A DNA stretch of 64,000 bases from Actinomadura rupiterrae (GTDB taxonomy: Bacteria; Actinomycetota; Actinomycetes; Streptosporangiales; Streptosporangiaceae), in contig NZ_JAMZEA010000005.1 of assembly GCF_024172125.1 (NCBI RefSeq), positions 1-64,000 on the forward strand. The letters run 5' to 3'. The notes under the pieces are model-generated. The model did no database searches. It was given only the letters and a program-made list of their open reading frames with translations, and was not told the DNA's origin. Positions within the stretch are counted from its first letter, which is position 1, and every line of letters starts with the position of its first letter. Shown one piece after another: positions 52,809-63,764 of this stretch. The translations under genes and the position numbers were made by a program.

Positions 52809-53720
52809 TCAGGCCTCCGGCTTCCAGCGTTCCAGCACCTCGCGGGCCAGGCTGCGGTAGGCGTTGGCGCCCATCGAGGACGGGTCGAAGTAGGTGATCG
52901 GCTCGCCCGCGACGGTGGCGTCCGGGAACCGGACGGTCCGGTTGATCACGGTGTGGAAGACCTTGTCGCCGAACGCCTCGACGATGCGGCCGAGCACCTC
53001 GCGGGTGTGCAGGGTGCGCGAGTCGTACATGGTGCCGAGCACGCCGTCGATCGCGAGCGACGGGTTGATGCGCTGCTGGACCTTGTCGATGGTCTCCATG
53101 AGCAGCGCGACCCCGCGCATGGCGAAGTACTCGCACTCCAGCGGGATCAGCACCCCCTCGCTCGCGGCGAGCGCGTTGACCGTCAGCAGGCCCAGGGACG
53201 GCTGGCAGTCGATGAGGATGTAGTCGTAGTGCGGGATCGCCGACTTCAGCGCCCCGGCGAGGATGTACTCGCGGCCGACCTCGTGCACCAGCTGGACCTC
53301 GGCGCCGGACAGGTCGATGTTGGACGGCAGCAGCTCCATCCCGTCCACGCCGGTCTCGATGACCACGTCCTCCCACTCGGTGTCGCGTTCGAGCAGCAGG
53401 TTGTGGATCGTCACCTCCAGCTGGCGGGGGTCGCCCTTGCCCAGGCCCACCGACAGGGCGCCCTGCGGGTCGAAGTCGACCAGCAGCACGCGGCGGCCGT
53501 ACTCGGCGAGCGCCGCGCCCAGGTTGATGGTGGTGGTGGTCTTGCCGACGCCGCCCTTCTGATTGCAGATCGACACGATCCGCGCCGGGCCGTGCTCGGC
53601 GAGGGGCTCGGGATCGGGGAAGACGGGGACCGGGCGCTGCGTCGGGCCCAGGGCGCGACTCGGATCGGTCTCGATGGTGGCGGAGGACAGCATGCCCTCC
53701 GAAGCCCGTGTGCTTGTCAC
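52809..53720 (-). CDS. ParA-family ATPase of the scpAB cluster
   Basis: 303 residues from GTG 53720. The deviant Walker A is CNQKGGVGKTTTTINLGAAL, and Walker B LLVDFDPQGALSVGLG. YDYILIDCQPSLGLLTVNAL and a C-terminal ParA ending are present. The actinobacterial scpAB operon routinely carries such a ParA, distinct from the oriC-linked parAB pair, and no parB is present here. A role in chromosome organisation with SMC-ScpAB is inferred from context. Confidence 0.93.
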   Translation of the reverse strand: MTSTRASEGMLSSATIETDPSRALGPTQRPVPVFPDPEPLAEHGPARIVSICNQKGGVGKTTTTINLGAALAEYGRRVLLVDFDPQGALSVGLGKGDPRQLEVTIHNLLLERDTEWEDVVIETGVDGMELLPSNIDLSGAEVQLVHEVGREYILAGALKSAIPHYDYILIDCQPSLGLLTVNALAASEGVLIPLECEYFAMRGVALLMETIDKVQQRINPSLAIDGVLGTMYDSRTLHTREVLGRIVEAFGDKVFHTVINRTVRFPDATVAGEPITYFDPSSMGANAYRSLAREVLERWKPEA

Positions 53721-53842
53721 CAGATCCCTCCCCGGCGGCCCGAAAATGCCTCCAGGACGGGGACTCTATGGCCCCGCCGCCGCCGTCTCAAGCCGACTCG
53801 CGGTCGATGCGTCGCGTTTTGTCAGCCGCGCGCCCTGGCCGG

Positions 53843-54769
53843 TCAGCCGCGTGCCCGCGGATGCGACGTGGCGTAGACCTCGCGCAGCAGCTGAACCGTG
53901 ACCAGAGTGTAGACCTGCGTCGTCGTCACCGAGGCGTGTCCGAGCAACTCCTGGACGACCCGGACGTCCGCCCCGCCGTCGAGCAGGTGCGTCGCGAAGG
54001 AGTGCCGGAGCGTGTGCGGGGACACGTCGGTCAGCCGGGCCCGGTCGGCGGCGGCGCGCAGGACCATCCAGGCGCCCTGCCGGGAGAGCCGTCCGCCGCG
54101 GGCGTTGAGGAACAGGGCGGGTCCGCCGCGTCCGGTGCCGGCGAGTTCGGGACGCGCGCGCACGAGGTAGGCCTCGACGGCGCGGCGCGCGTACTCCCCG
54201 ATCGGGACGATGCGGGTCTTGCCGCCCTTGCCGGAGACGCGGGCGAAGCCGTCGCCGAGGTCGACGTCGTCCACGTCCAGGCCGACGGCCTCGGAGATGC
54301 GGGCGCCCGAGCCGTACAGCAGCTCCAGCAGGGCTCGGTCTCGGAGGGCGCGCGCGGCGGCGGTGCTGTCGCCGGCGTCGCCCTCGCCCGGCCCGGACGC
54401 GGCGTCGAGCAGCCGTTCCACGTCGGCCAGGGAGATCGCCTTCGGCAGCCGCCGGGGCGGGGTGGGCGGACGGACCTCGCGCGCCGGGTCGTCCCCCGCC
54501 AGGCCCTCGCGCAGCGCGAACCGGTGCAGGCCGCGGACGGCGACGACCGCGCGGGCCGCCGACCCGGCGGCGAGCGGCGGGTGGTCGTCGTCGCCCTGCC
54601 GCAGCCCGACCAGGAACTCCCGGACGTCGTCCTCGGTGACCCGGTCGATCGCGGTCCGGCCGCGCCCGACCAGCACCTCGACGTAGCGGCGCAGGTCGCG
54701 GCGGTAGGAGCTGAGCGTGTTGGCGGCCAGGCCGCGTTCCACCGCCAGGTGCCCGAGGTAGGTGCGCAC
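53843..54769 (-). CDS. xerD: Tyrosine recombinase XerD
   Basis: 308 residues from GTG 54769 (GGAG six bases upstream; no other start before the in-frame stop). The core-binding domain (YLGHLAVERGLAANTLSSYR) precedes the catalytic domain with the first Arg in SGARISEAVGLDVDDVD, HTLRHSFATHLLDGGADVR (HxxR), LGHASVTTTQVYT and the nucleophile Tyr. It resolves chromosome dimers at dif with XerC. Placement between pyrG/NUDIX and parA is the usual actinobacterial arrangement. Confidence 0.94.
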   Translation of the reverse strand: MRTYLGHLAVERGLAANTLSSYRRDLRRYVEVLVGRGRTAIDRVTEDDVREFLVGLRQGDDDHPPLAAGSAARAVVAVRGLHRFALREGLAGDDPAREVRPPTPPRRLPKAISLADVERLLDAASGPGEGDAGDSTAAARALRDRALLELLYGSGARISEAVGLDVDDVDLGDGFARVSGKGGKTRIVPIGEYARRAVEAYLVRARPELAGTGRGGPALFLNARGGRLSRQGAWMVLRAAADRARLTDVSPHTLRHSFATHLLDGGADVRVVQELLGHASVTTTQVYTLVTVQLLREVYATSHPRARG

Positions 54770-54939
54770 GGCAGACTCCAGCGCGGTCCCGGCCGCGGCC
54801 TCGGAGGACGGGCTGCCGGAGGCGGGCTCGGGGGCGGGCTCCGCGGCAGCCCCGGAAGGGTCGGTCTCGGTGCGCGCGGCGCGGCGGCCGGTCGTGCTCG
54901 GTGTCAGTGCGGGACCTCGTTCCGGACGCTCGTTCGCTC

Positions 54940-55140
54940 ACTCTGCTCGGTCACTGTGCTCGACCACTCAACCGCTGCTCGAACACTCGGCCGCCGCTCG
55001 ATCAATCGGCCGCTGCTCATTCATTCAATCGCTGCTCGACCATCCATTCCGTGCTCAACCGTTCAGCCGGTGCTCAACCGTTCAGCCGGTGCTCGATCAC
55101 TCGCGCGGTGCTCGATCACTCGTGCGGTGTTCGGTCACCG
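54940..55140. repeat. Degenerate 19-21 bp tandem repeat, about 9-10 copies
   Basis: Units of the form TGCTCGAYCACTCRNNCGN run from ~54947 to 55140 (GTGCTCGACCACTCAACCGC, GTGCTCAACCGTTCAGCCGG twice, GTGCTCGATCACTCGYGCG twice). The array lies between the NUDIX gene's end and the xerD start on the same strand. The rest of 54770-55281 has no gene. Confidence 0.85.
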
Positions 55141-55281
55141 TGTCGGGGGAACCCGCGCCCCATCATGCCCCCTCGGGCCCGCCGGGGATGCGTCAACGCC
55201 CCGCGCGTCCGGCAGGACGGCGGGGCGTGGCGATAACGATTCGGCGATGACCGGCGGTGACGGCGCCGGCCGTCCGGCGGG

Positions 55282-55916
55282 TCAGCCCTCCGGCGCCTCG
55301 ACAGAACGCAGACCGGCGAACTCGCCGGCGCGTGCCGCATGCGCGGCGAGCACCCCGGTCACGGCGATCATGTTGTGCAGCTCACCGGCCAGCGCCTTGC
55401 GGACGGCCTCCTCCAGCGGCACCCAGACCACCGGCATGTCGGCCTCCTCGTGCACCCGCTCGAAGTCGATCTCGTCGGCGGGGACCTGGACGAGGTCGCG
55501 GGCCAGGAAGATCCGGGTCCGCTCGTCCGACATGCCGGACGAGGGGAACACGTCGACCAGGACGTCCCACCGCCCGGCCCGGTATCCGGCCTCCTCCAGC
55601 AGCTCGCGCGCGGCGAGGACGTGCAGCGGCTCGCCCTCGACGTCGCGGAGCCCGGCGGGCGCCTCCCACAGGTAGTGCCCGGCCGGGTGCCGGTACTGGC
55701 GGAGCAGCAGGACGCGGTCCTCGCCGTCCAGGGCGAGGATGCCGACCGACCCCGGGTGCTCGATCACGTCCCGGCCGACGAGCTCGGTGCCCTGGCCGTT
55801 CGGCATGCGGACCCGGTCCCGCCGGACGCGGAAGATGTGCCCGGCGAAGACCTCCTCGGCGTCCTCGGTGTGCCAGCGCTCCGGGACGTCCCGGACGTCC
55901 CCGGGCCCGAACCCGG

Positions 55917-55920
<4 letters not shown>
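55282..55920 (-). CDS. NUDIX hydrolase, ADP-ribose pyrophosphatase type
   Basis: 212 residues from GTG 55920, overlapping the pyrG stop (GTGA). The NUDIX helix is GLRDVEGEPLHVLAARELLE then EAGY, with one extra residue in the first loop as in ADP-ribose pyrophosphatases. VLLLRQYRHPAGHYLWEAPAG precedes it. It should hydrolyse ADP-ribose-like nucleotides. The pyrG-NUDIX-xerD order is conserved in actinobacteria. Confidence 0.93.
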
Positions 55921-57605
<1,685 letters not shown>

Positions 57606-58626
57606 GAAGACTCTCCCGTGGTCGAAACGAGGCGGATGAACCGGAGATCGGTCCCGCACTGTCCACGGGCCACCAGGATATCATCCGCCGACCGCGCGAC
57701 ATCCGCCCCGACCCCACCCCGGCGCGCCGAACCCTCCCAAGGGCAACCCCCGAAGCCCCCCACCGCCGATCCAAGCCCATTCACCCCCCCGACACGAACA
57801 ATCCGAAGCCCACCCCCAAGCCCCGCCCCAAGGCTCGTCGCCCGCACAACCCCCCAGAACGCCTCCCAGCCAACGCCCCGACCGCCCCCGCACTCCCACC
57901 AAACCCACACAAAACCAGCCACCCCGCCCCGCAGCCCAGCCCGAACAGAGCCCCCACAGGTCCAGGCCTCACCACCCCGCAGACCCAGCCTTCACAGGGC
58001 CCCCACAGGTCCGCCCTCAAAACCCCGCAGATCCAGGCGCCACGGCCCCGTAGGCACACCTCACGGCCCCACAGGCCGCAGCCCTCACGGCCCCGCAAGT
58101 TCAGGTCTCACGCGCCCCCGCAGGCCCTGCCTTCACGGGCCCCAGCCCCGGGCTTCACTCCCCGCAGGCCCAGGCCCCACGGCCCCGCGGGACGTGCCTT
58201 CACAGGGCCGCACCGGGCCCAGGCCTCACTCCCCGCAAATCCAGGCACTCCGGCCCCGCAGGCACACCTCACGCCCACTGGCCACATCCCTGGCCCGCAG
58301 GCCCAGGGGCCACCGGGGCCGTCCACAGGGGCCGCGGTGTTCGCGTTCCCCGGCTCCCGGAGGGGGAATCCACCATGCGCGGCGTTTCCTGGGTCCAGAA
58401 CTCCGGGCCCTCCGCACCGTGTCGCGTTGCGACGATGCGCCCGCGTCGCGGAACTCTCGCACGCCCCCAAAAGGCCCTGCGCCTTCACGGGCCCCAGGCT
58501 CGGGCTTCACTCCCCCGCAGGCCCAGGCACCGCGGGTCCGCAGGCACGCCTCACGGCCCGAAGGCCCAGAGCTCACGGCCCTGTGGCCCCGGCCCCGTCC
58601 TCCGAAACCCTTGTTCCGGACGTGGC
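57606..58626. other. Gene-free low-complexity region upstream of pyrG
   Basis: About one kilobase of C-rich sequence built from CCCCGCAGGCCCAGG, CACGGCCCC and CTTCACGGGCCC words in loose tandem, between pyrG (starting leftwards) and the coiled-coil gene (ending here). Frames are long only because of composition; no ribosome site or family motif is seen. The pyrG promoter should lie within 57610-57700. Confidence 0.55.
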
Positions 58627-58629
58627 ATG

Positions 58630-58705
58630 GGGCCCTGGCCGCGGGCGGTCTGGACTGAGGAGCGAAGCGACGAGGGAAGACCGCCCGCTCTAGAGGCCAG
58701 GGCCC
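58630..58705 (-). terminator. Long inverted repeat after the coiled-coil gene
   Basis: GGGCCCTGGCC-GCGGGCGGTCT and AGACCGCCCGC-TCTAGA-GGCCAGGGCCC pair over about 22 bp with a six-base interruption and a ~27-bp loop. It begins 22 bases past the stop of the minus-strand coiled-coil gene. A terminator is the simplest reading, although so perfect a stem would also suit the end of a mobile element. Confidence 0.6.
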
Positions 58706-58726
58706 AAGCGAGCGCAGCGAGCCAAG

Positions 58727-60757
58727 CTAGCGCTGCGCGGCTGAGGGCATGATGGTTCTTAGTTGGCGGGTCAGTTCGTCGATCAGGCCTCTTGCCTGTT
58801 CGGACGCTTGTTTGGCGGCGTCGCGCTCCTGGGTGAGGTCGGAGATCTGGGCGCGCTGCTCGGTGACGGCCTGGGCGAGCTGGTCGACCCACTGGTCGCG
58901 TTCGGCGAGCTTCTCGGCGACGGCGTCGCGTTCGGTGGCGAGCAGGCGCAGGGCGGCGGTCGCCTGGTCGCGTTCGCGGGCGGCGGTGTCGGCGCGGCCG
59001 CGGGCGATGGTCAGCTCGGAGTCGGCGCGGGCCTGGGCCTGGACGGCGCTCTCGCGCTGCCGTTCGGCGGCGTCCAGCGCGGCGGCGGCGGTGTCGCGTT
59101 CGCGCTCGGCCTTCTTGGCGGCCTCCAGGCTCTGCGCGGCGGTGTCGAGGGCCTGCTTGCGCTCGGCCTCGGCGGCGTCCGCGCGGCGGTCGGCGTCGGC
59201 GGCGCGGCGGTCGGCCTCGGCGAGGCGGCGCTCGGCCTCGGCGGCGCGGGACTCGGCGGCCTTCATCCGGGTCTCGGCGGCCTGGCCGCGGCGGTCGGCC
59301 TCGGCGGCGCGCTGGGTGGCCTCCTGGGTGCGGCGCTCGCTCTCGGACGCGCGGCTCTCGCCGGCCTTGGCGCGGACCTCGAACTCCTGGGTGCGGCGCT
59401 CGGCCTCGTTCGCTCGGGCCTCGGCGGCGCGCATCCGGGTCTCGGCGGCCTGCGCGAGGTTGCGGGCCTCCTCGGCCTCCTTCGCGGCGGCGGCGACGGC
59501 GTGCTGGAGGTTCTGCGCCTGCATCTCGGCGTCGGCGAGCTTGGCGCGGGCCTGCGCGAGCTCGGCGCGGGCGCCCTCCAGCGCGCGGGACAGCTCGCCC
59601 GCCTGCTCGGCGAGCCGGTCGCGCTCGGACTCGACGGCGCGGCGGGCGGCGACGGCATCCTCGACGGCGCGCAGGGCGTCGTCGCGGGCCTCGCTCATCT
59701 GGTCGCGCTGGGTCATGGCCTGCCGGACGGTCGCCTCCGCCTCGGCGGTGCGGCGCTCGGCGACCTCGGCGCGGCCGGCCGCGGCCTGGGCCTCGGCGCG
59801 CGCCTGCTGCTCCTGCTGGCGGGCCTGCTCCATCGCGTTGCGGGCCTGCTCGGCCTGGACGCGGGACTGCTCGGCCTGGACCTGCGCCTGCTCCATCTGC
59901 GCGCGGGCCTGGTCGGCCTGCTGGCGGCCCTGCTGCGCCTGGTTCCAGGCGGCGGCGGCGTCGCGCTGCGCGGTCTCCTTCTCGGCCTGGATCGCCTGGA
60001 CCTGCGCGGCCGCCTCGGCCTGCGCCTCGGCCATGCGGCGCTCGGCGTCCACGGCGCGCCGCTCGGCCTGCTCGGCCTGGCCGCGCGCCCGCTGCACCTC
60101 GCCCCACGCGGCGGCGGCGTCCCGCTGCGCGGTCTCCTTCTCGGCCTGGACGGCCTGGACCTGCGCCGCGGCCTCGGCCTGCGCGGCGCTGATCTGGCCC
60201 GCGGCGTCCGCCTGGACGGCCTGGATCTGCGCGGCGGCCTCGGCCTGCGCCTCGGCGAGCCGACGTTCGGCGTCGACGGTGCGGCGGTCGGCCTGCTCGG
60301 CCTGGCCGCGGGCGCGCTGCACCTCGCCCCAGGCGGCGGCCGCGTCGCGCTGCGCCGACTCGCGCTCGCTCTGGAGGGCGGCGACCTGCGTGGCCGCGTC
60401 GGTCTGGGTCTGCTCGACCTTGCGCTCGCCGGCGGAGAGGGCGTCGCCGATGAGGTCGGCCATCTGCCGGAGCCGCTCGACGATGTCCCAGGGCTGGGCC
60501 TCGCCGTCCGCGGCGGGGACGTGCGCCTGCCCGCCCGGGCCCTGCCCGTTCGAGCCGTGGCCGCCGGGTCCGTGCCCGTTGTGGCTCTGCACGACCTGCC
60601 CGGGCACCACCTGCCCTGGGACGCCCTGCCCGTTCGCCGGTCCCGCCGCCTGCACCGGGACGTCCGGCTGGGGGGCGGTGTCCCGGCCGAGCACCGGCCA
60701 GGCCGAGTCGGCGCCCGGGACCCCGCGCGAGCCGCCGGATCCGTTCAGTTCGCTCAC
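58727..60757 (-). CDS. Long coiled-coil protein with internal ~54-residue repeats
   Basis: 676 residues from GTG 60757. Residues 1-85 are Gly/Pro/Gln-rich and disordered. From ~90 (WDIVERLRQMADLIGDALSA) to ~665 the sequence is an almost unbroken heptad-like Ala/Glu/Gln/Arg coiled coil. Three tandem repeats share QRDAAAAWGEVQRARGQAEQ and AQAEAAAQVQA. The C-terminus (ARGLIDELTRQLRTIMPS) may be an assembly end. The composition resembles actinobacterial cytoskeletal or polar-growth proteins (FilP/Scy style), but no DivIVA domain is seen. Function unknown. Confidence 0.85.
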   Translation of the reverse strand: MSELNGSGGSRGVPGADSAWPVLGRDTAPQPDVPVQAAGPANGQGVPGQVVPGQVVQSHNGHGPGGHGSNGQGPGGQAHVPAADGEAQPWDIVERLRQMADLIGDALSAGERKVEQTQTDAATQVAALQSERESAQRDAAAAWGEVQRARGQAEQADRRTVDAERRLAEAQAEAAAQIQAVQADAAGQISAAQAEAAAQVQAVQAEKETAQRDAAAAWGEVQRARGQAEQAERRAVDAERRMAEAQAEAAAQVQAIQAEKETAQRDAAAAWNQAQQGRQQADQARAQMEQAQVQAEQSRVQAEQARNAMEQARQQEQQARAEAQAAAGRAEVAERRTAEAEATVRQAMTQRDQMSEARDDALRAVEDAVAARRAVESERDRLAEQAGELSRALEGARAELAQARAKLADAEMQAQNLQHAVAAAAKEAEEARNLAQAAETRMRAAEARANEAERRTQEFEVRAKAGESRASESERRTQEATQRAAEADRRGQAAETRMKAAESRAAEAERRLAEADRRAADADRRADAAEAERKQALDTAAQSLEAAKKAERERDTAAAALDAAERQRESAVQAQARADSELTIARGRADTAARERDQATAALRLLATERDAVAEKLAERDQWVDQLAQAVTEQRAQISDLTQERDAAKQASEQARGLIDELTRQLRTIMPSAAQR

Positions 60758-60877
60758 CGCATCCCTCGCCTGGAGTCAGCGAGCCGTCTCCCGCTGCGGG
60801 CCGGTCGCTCGGGGGGCACCGTCGCGATCGCGGCGCTCGCCGCCGCACGGCTCGTCGCTTCGCTCACCAAAGGCACT

Positions 60878-60976
60878 CTAGTGCCGACGGGTAGAACGTT
60901 TGCCCAGTTTGGGGTTCAGTTCCTTGATCCTCACGATCTCGTGGCCACCGGGCGAGCGCGGAAAGTCACAGCTCAT
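60878..60976 (-). CDS. Doubtful 32-residue ORF in the gap upstream of the coiled-coil gene
   Basis: ATG 60976 to TAG 60878 encodes MSCDFPRSPGGHEIVRI then KELNPKLGKRSTRRH, a basic, plausible small protein, but no Shine-Dalgarno precedes it. The remainder of 60758-61283 shows GTCCGCCGGATCC-type direct repeats (61038-61100) and no other gene. Confidence 0.25.
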   Translation of the reverse strand: MSCDFPRSPGGHEIVRIKELNPKLGKRSTRRH

Positions 60977-61283
60977 TACCGTTCGACCGGACCTCTCCGG
61001 CACCCCGATCCGGGCGTGACCAATTCCTCTCCACCCGTCCGCCGGATCCTCTCGGGCCGTCCGCCCGCTCCTCCCCGCCCGTCCGCCGGGATCCTGTCCG
61101 GCCGTCCAGCTGAATTGGACGGCTCCCCCGATCGTCCGCGCCTCCCCGTGGTCGCGTCGACGGCCCCGCGCGCCCTTCACCGGTGGGCGCCGCCCGCCGC
61201 TACCTTGGGCGGCGGACGAGGCCGGCGCGCGGGACGCCGCCGGTCGCGCCCCCATCAGGAGCTGTCCGACAGGAGTGTGAAGC

Positions 61284-62258
61284 GTGGGAACCGAGCTGCG
61301 CGGCCTTTATCCGCCGATCGAGCCGTACGAGACGGGCATGCTCGACGTGGGCGGCGGCGACCAGGTCTACTGGGAGGTCTGCGGCAACCCGGACGGGAAG
61401 CCGGCCGTGATGCTGCACGGCGGGCCGGGCGGGGGCTGCAGCGCGGACCACCGCCGCCAGTTCGACCCCGAGAAGTACCGGATCGTGCTGTTCGACCAGC
61501 GCAACTGCGGCCGCAGCACGCCGCACGCGTCCGATCCGGACGTGTCGCTGGAGAACAACACCACCTGGAACCTCGTCGACGACATGGAGAAGCTGCGCGA
61601 GCACCTCGGCATCGACCGGTGGCTCGTGTTCGGTGGCTCCTGGGGCAGCGCCCTGTCGCTGGCCTACGCGCAGAAGCATCCGGAGCGGGTGACCGCGCTG
61701 GTGCTGCGCGGCATCTTCACGCTGCGCCCGTTCGAGCTGGCCTGGTTCTACGAGGAGGGCGCGTCGCTGCTGTTCCCGGACCTCTGGGAGAGCTACGTCG
61801 CGCCGATCCCCGAGGACGAGCGGGAGAACATGCTCGCCGCCTACCACGAGCGGCTGAACTCGCCCGACCGCAAGACGCGCGAGGAGGCGGCGCGCGCGTG
61901 GGCGACCTGGGAGGGCGCGACGGTCTCGCTGCTGCCGAACCCGGAGCGGGTGGAGGAGTTCGGCGAGGCGGACTACGCGGTCGCGTTCGCCCGGATCGAG
62001 AACCACTACTTCGTCAACGAGGGCTTCTTCGAGTACGAGCAGCTCATCGGGGACGTCGACCGGATCCGGCACATCCCGGCGGTGATCGTCCAGGGCCGGT
62101 ACGACGTGTGCACCCCGGCCGCGACGGCCTGGGACCTGCACCGGGCCTGGCCGGAGGCGGACTTCCACCTGGTCCCGGACGCCGGGCACGCCTACAACGA
62201 GCCGGGCATCCTGGACCGCCTGATCGCGGCGACCGACCGCTTCGCGAACGAGGACTGA
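61284..62258 (+). CDS. pip: Proline iminopeptidase
   Basis: 324 residues from GTG 61284 with AGGAG eight bases upstream. Peptidase family S33 removes N-terminal proline. The oxyanion segment is HGGPGGG, the nucleophile Ser lies in GGSWGSALSLAYA, the Asp in GRYDVCTPAATAW and the His in DAGHAYNEPG. RNCGRSTPHA and NNTTWNLVDDMEKLRE are characteristic of Pip. Cytoplasmic; monocistronic as far as can be seen. Confidence 0.95.
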   Translation: MGTELRGLYPPIEPYETGMLDVGGGDQVYWEVCGNPDGKPAVMLHGGPGGGCSADHRRQFDPEKYRIVLFDQRNCGRSTPHASDPDVSLENNTTWNLVDDMEKLREHLGIDRWLVFGGSWGSALSLAYAQKHPERVTALVLRGIFTLRPFELAWFYEEGASLLFPDLWESYVAPIPEDERENMLAAYHERLNSPDRKTREEAARAWATWEGATVSLLPNPERVEEFGEADYAVAFARIENHYFVNEGFFEYEQLIGDVDRIRHIPAVIVQGRYDVCTPAATAWDLHRAWPEADFHLVPDAGHAYNEPGILDRLIAATDRFANED

Positions 62259-62295
62259 CCCGCCCGGCCGAGAACGGACAGCAGACGCGCCCGGG

Positions 62296-62435
62296 CGACA
62301 AGCGACCAGCAGACGCCTCCGCCCGACAAGCGACCAGCGGATGCGCCCGGCCGACAAGCGGCCAGCGGACCCGTCCGGCCGAGAAGCGGCCAGCGGACCC
62401 GTCCGGCCGAGAAGCGGCCAGCGGACGCGCGCCCG
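62296..62435. repeat. 28-bp tandem repeat, 5 copies
   Basis: Units start at 62296, 62324, 62352, 62380 and 62408 (GASAAGCGRCCAGCRGACSC plus CGTCCGGCC or a variant). It follows pip and is succeeded by GACTCGCCGGCGC-type words to 62530. A palindrome CCCGGAGG-G-CCTCCGGG at 62614-62630 could terminate pip transcription. No gene lies between 62259 and 63097. Confidence 0.9.
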
Positions 62436-62813
62436 CACGCGACTCGCCGGCGCAGGAAGCGACTCGCCCGGCGCGGGAAGCGGCTCGCCCGGGACAGGAA
62501 CCGACTTGTCCGGGACGAGGGCTGACACTTCCGAACGACGCGTGACACATCCGGACGGCCACAAGTCGCCTGCCGGACGGTTTTAAGACGGTCGCCAGGC
62601 GGCCTGGGCCTCCCCCGGAGGGCCTCCGGGCGGCCCCGAGAGCGCCCGAGGCGATCTTCGGACGGTCCCGGCGCGCCGGGCGGCAGGGCCGCTGACCTGG
62701 GAGGGCTCCACGCTTCTGCGTGGGGCCCTTCCGCGTTGGCGGGCGCGCCCCTACCGTGATTCCTCTGAGCGGCCGGGCGCCCGACGCGCGCGGGGTCCCT
62801 CTCGATGACACAA

Positions 62814-62831
62814 AGGTGATGTGATTCACCT
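62814..62831. promoter_or_regulatory. AGGTGA-N6-TCACCT dyad upstream of the ectoine operon
   Basis: AGGTGATGTGATTCACCT is an 18-bp palindrome with 6-bp arms, 267 bp before ectA, in a patch of lower GC content. It could bind a dimeric regulator; I do not recognise the family. The distance from ectA makes direct promoter control uncertain. Confidence 0.35.
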
Positions 62832-63043
62832 CACAAAATTGAGACCGGATCCCCTGGACGAGGGTGCCGCCCGGGCGGGGGGTCGTGCTGCGCCCGAACG
62901 CGCCGGGCCCGTGCCACTGAGGCTCCGCGTCTCCCCTGGGCAGCCTGGGAAAGGACGTCCGTAAGGGCGCCCGAAACACGGACGAAATAATCCGTAAAAT
63001 TGCAAGCTGGTCACCCTACCCATTCGCGGCATGACCAAACATT

Positions 63044-63063
63044 CGAAAGATAACGAAAGATAA
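63044..63063. promoter_or_regulatory. Direct repeats CGAAAGATAA in the ectA promoter region
   Basis: Two perfect copies of CGAAAGATAA (63044-63053 and 63054-63063), followed by CGAT, lie 35-54 bp before ectA in a locally AT-rich stretch. They may be part of an osmotically controlled promoter or a regulator site; no standard hexamer pair is convincing. Confidence 0.4.
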
Positions 63064-63097
63064 CGATGGTCTCCGCGATTCGCTAAGTTGCCTGGAC

Positions 63098-63640
63098 ATG
63101 GCAGTGAAACCTCTGCGTTCCGCCACCGGACGAGCCGAACCCGGCACCGGATTCGTCCTCGCGGAACCGATCCTGCGGGACGGACCGGAGTTGTGGCGCA
63201 TGGCGCGCGACTCCGCGACGCTCGACGTCAATTCCCCGTACAGCTACATCCTCTGGTGCCGGGACTTCGCGGCGACCTCGATCGTCGCCCGCGACGCCTC
63301 GTCCGAAGGCCGGCCGTGCGGGTTCGTCACCGGATTCCTGCGCCCGGACGCCCCCGAGACGCTCTTCGTGTGGCAGGTCGCCGTCGACCGGGCGCACCGC
63401 GGCCAGGGTCTGGCGCGGCGCATGCTGGACGGCCTGGCCGAGCGCCTGGTGCCCCGCGGCGCCCGCGCGCTGGAGGCCACCGTCACCCCGGACAACACCG
63501 CCTCCACCGCGCTGTTCACCTCGTTCGCCCGCGACCAGGGCGCCGAGCTGACCCGCACGCCGCTGTTCGGTCCGGACCTGCTGCCGGGAGGGCACGAGCC
63601 CGAGGTGCTGTTCCGGATCGGCCCGCTCGGGCGGGGCTGA
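63098..63640 (+). CDS. ectA: L-2,4-diaminobutyrate N-acetyltransferase
   Basis: 180 residues from ATG 63098, GNAT fold. It acetylates diaminobutyrate in ectoine synthesis. DVNSPYSYILWCRDFAATSI is the EctA substrate-side signature and VDRAHRGQGLARRML the acetyl-CoA loop. CGFVTGFLRPDAPETLFVWQ is also typical. The 124 bp to ectB carry no promoter that I can identify, so an ectAB(C) operon is likely. Confidence 0.96.
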   Translation: MAVKPLRSATGRAEPGTGFVLAEPILRDGPELWRMARDSATLDVNSPYSYILWCRDFAATSIVARDASSEGRPCGFVTGFLRPDAPETLFVWQVAVDRAHRGQGLARRMLDGLAERLVPRGARALEATVTPDNTASTALFTSFARDQGAELTRTPLFGPDLLPGGHEPEVLFRIGPLGRG

Positions 63641-63764
63641 CCGCGCCTTCATGACGGTTCCGCACGCGACGCACCCGCATGCCACCCAGCTCCCGCCCGC
63701 AACCCCGCACCCGCCCTGCCAGAACCACCCCGCAAATCCCAAGCTCCAACCTCCGGAGGTCCAG

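Noticed and set aside
52809..53720. Chromosomal parAB partition locus
   Set aside because: No parB follows; linkage to scpAB and xerD marks the second ParA type typical of this block.
60878..61255. 125-codon minus-strand frame starting at 61255
   Set aside because: The N-terminal part is Arg/Gly-rich and overlaps the pip leader; only the last 32 codons look protein-like and even those lack a ribosome site.
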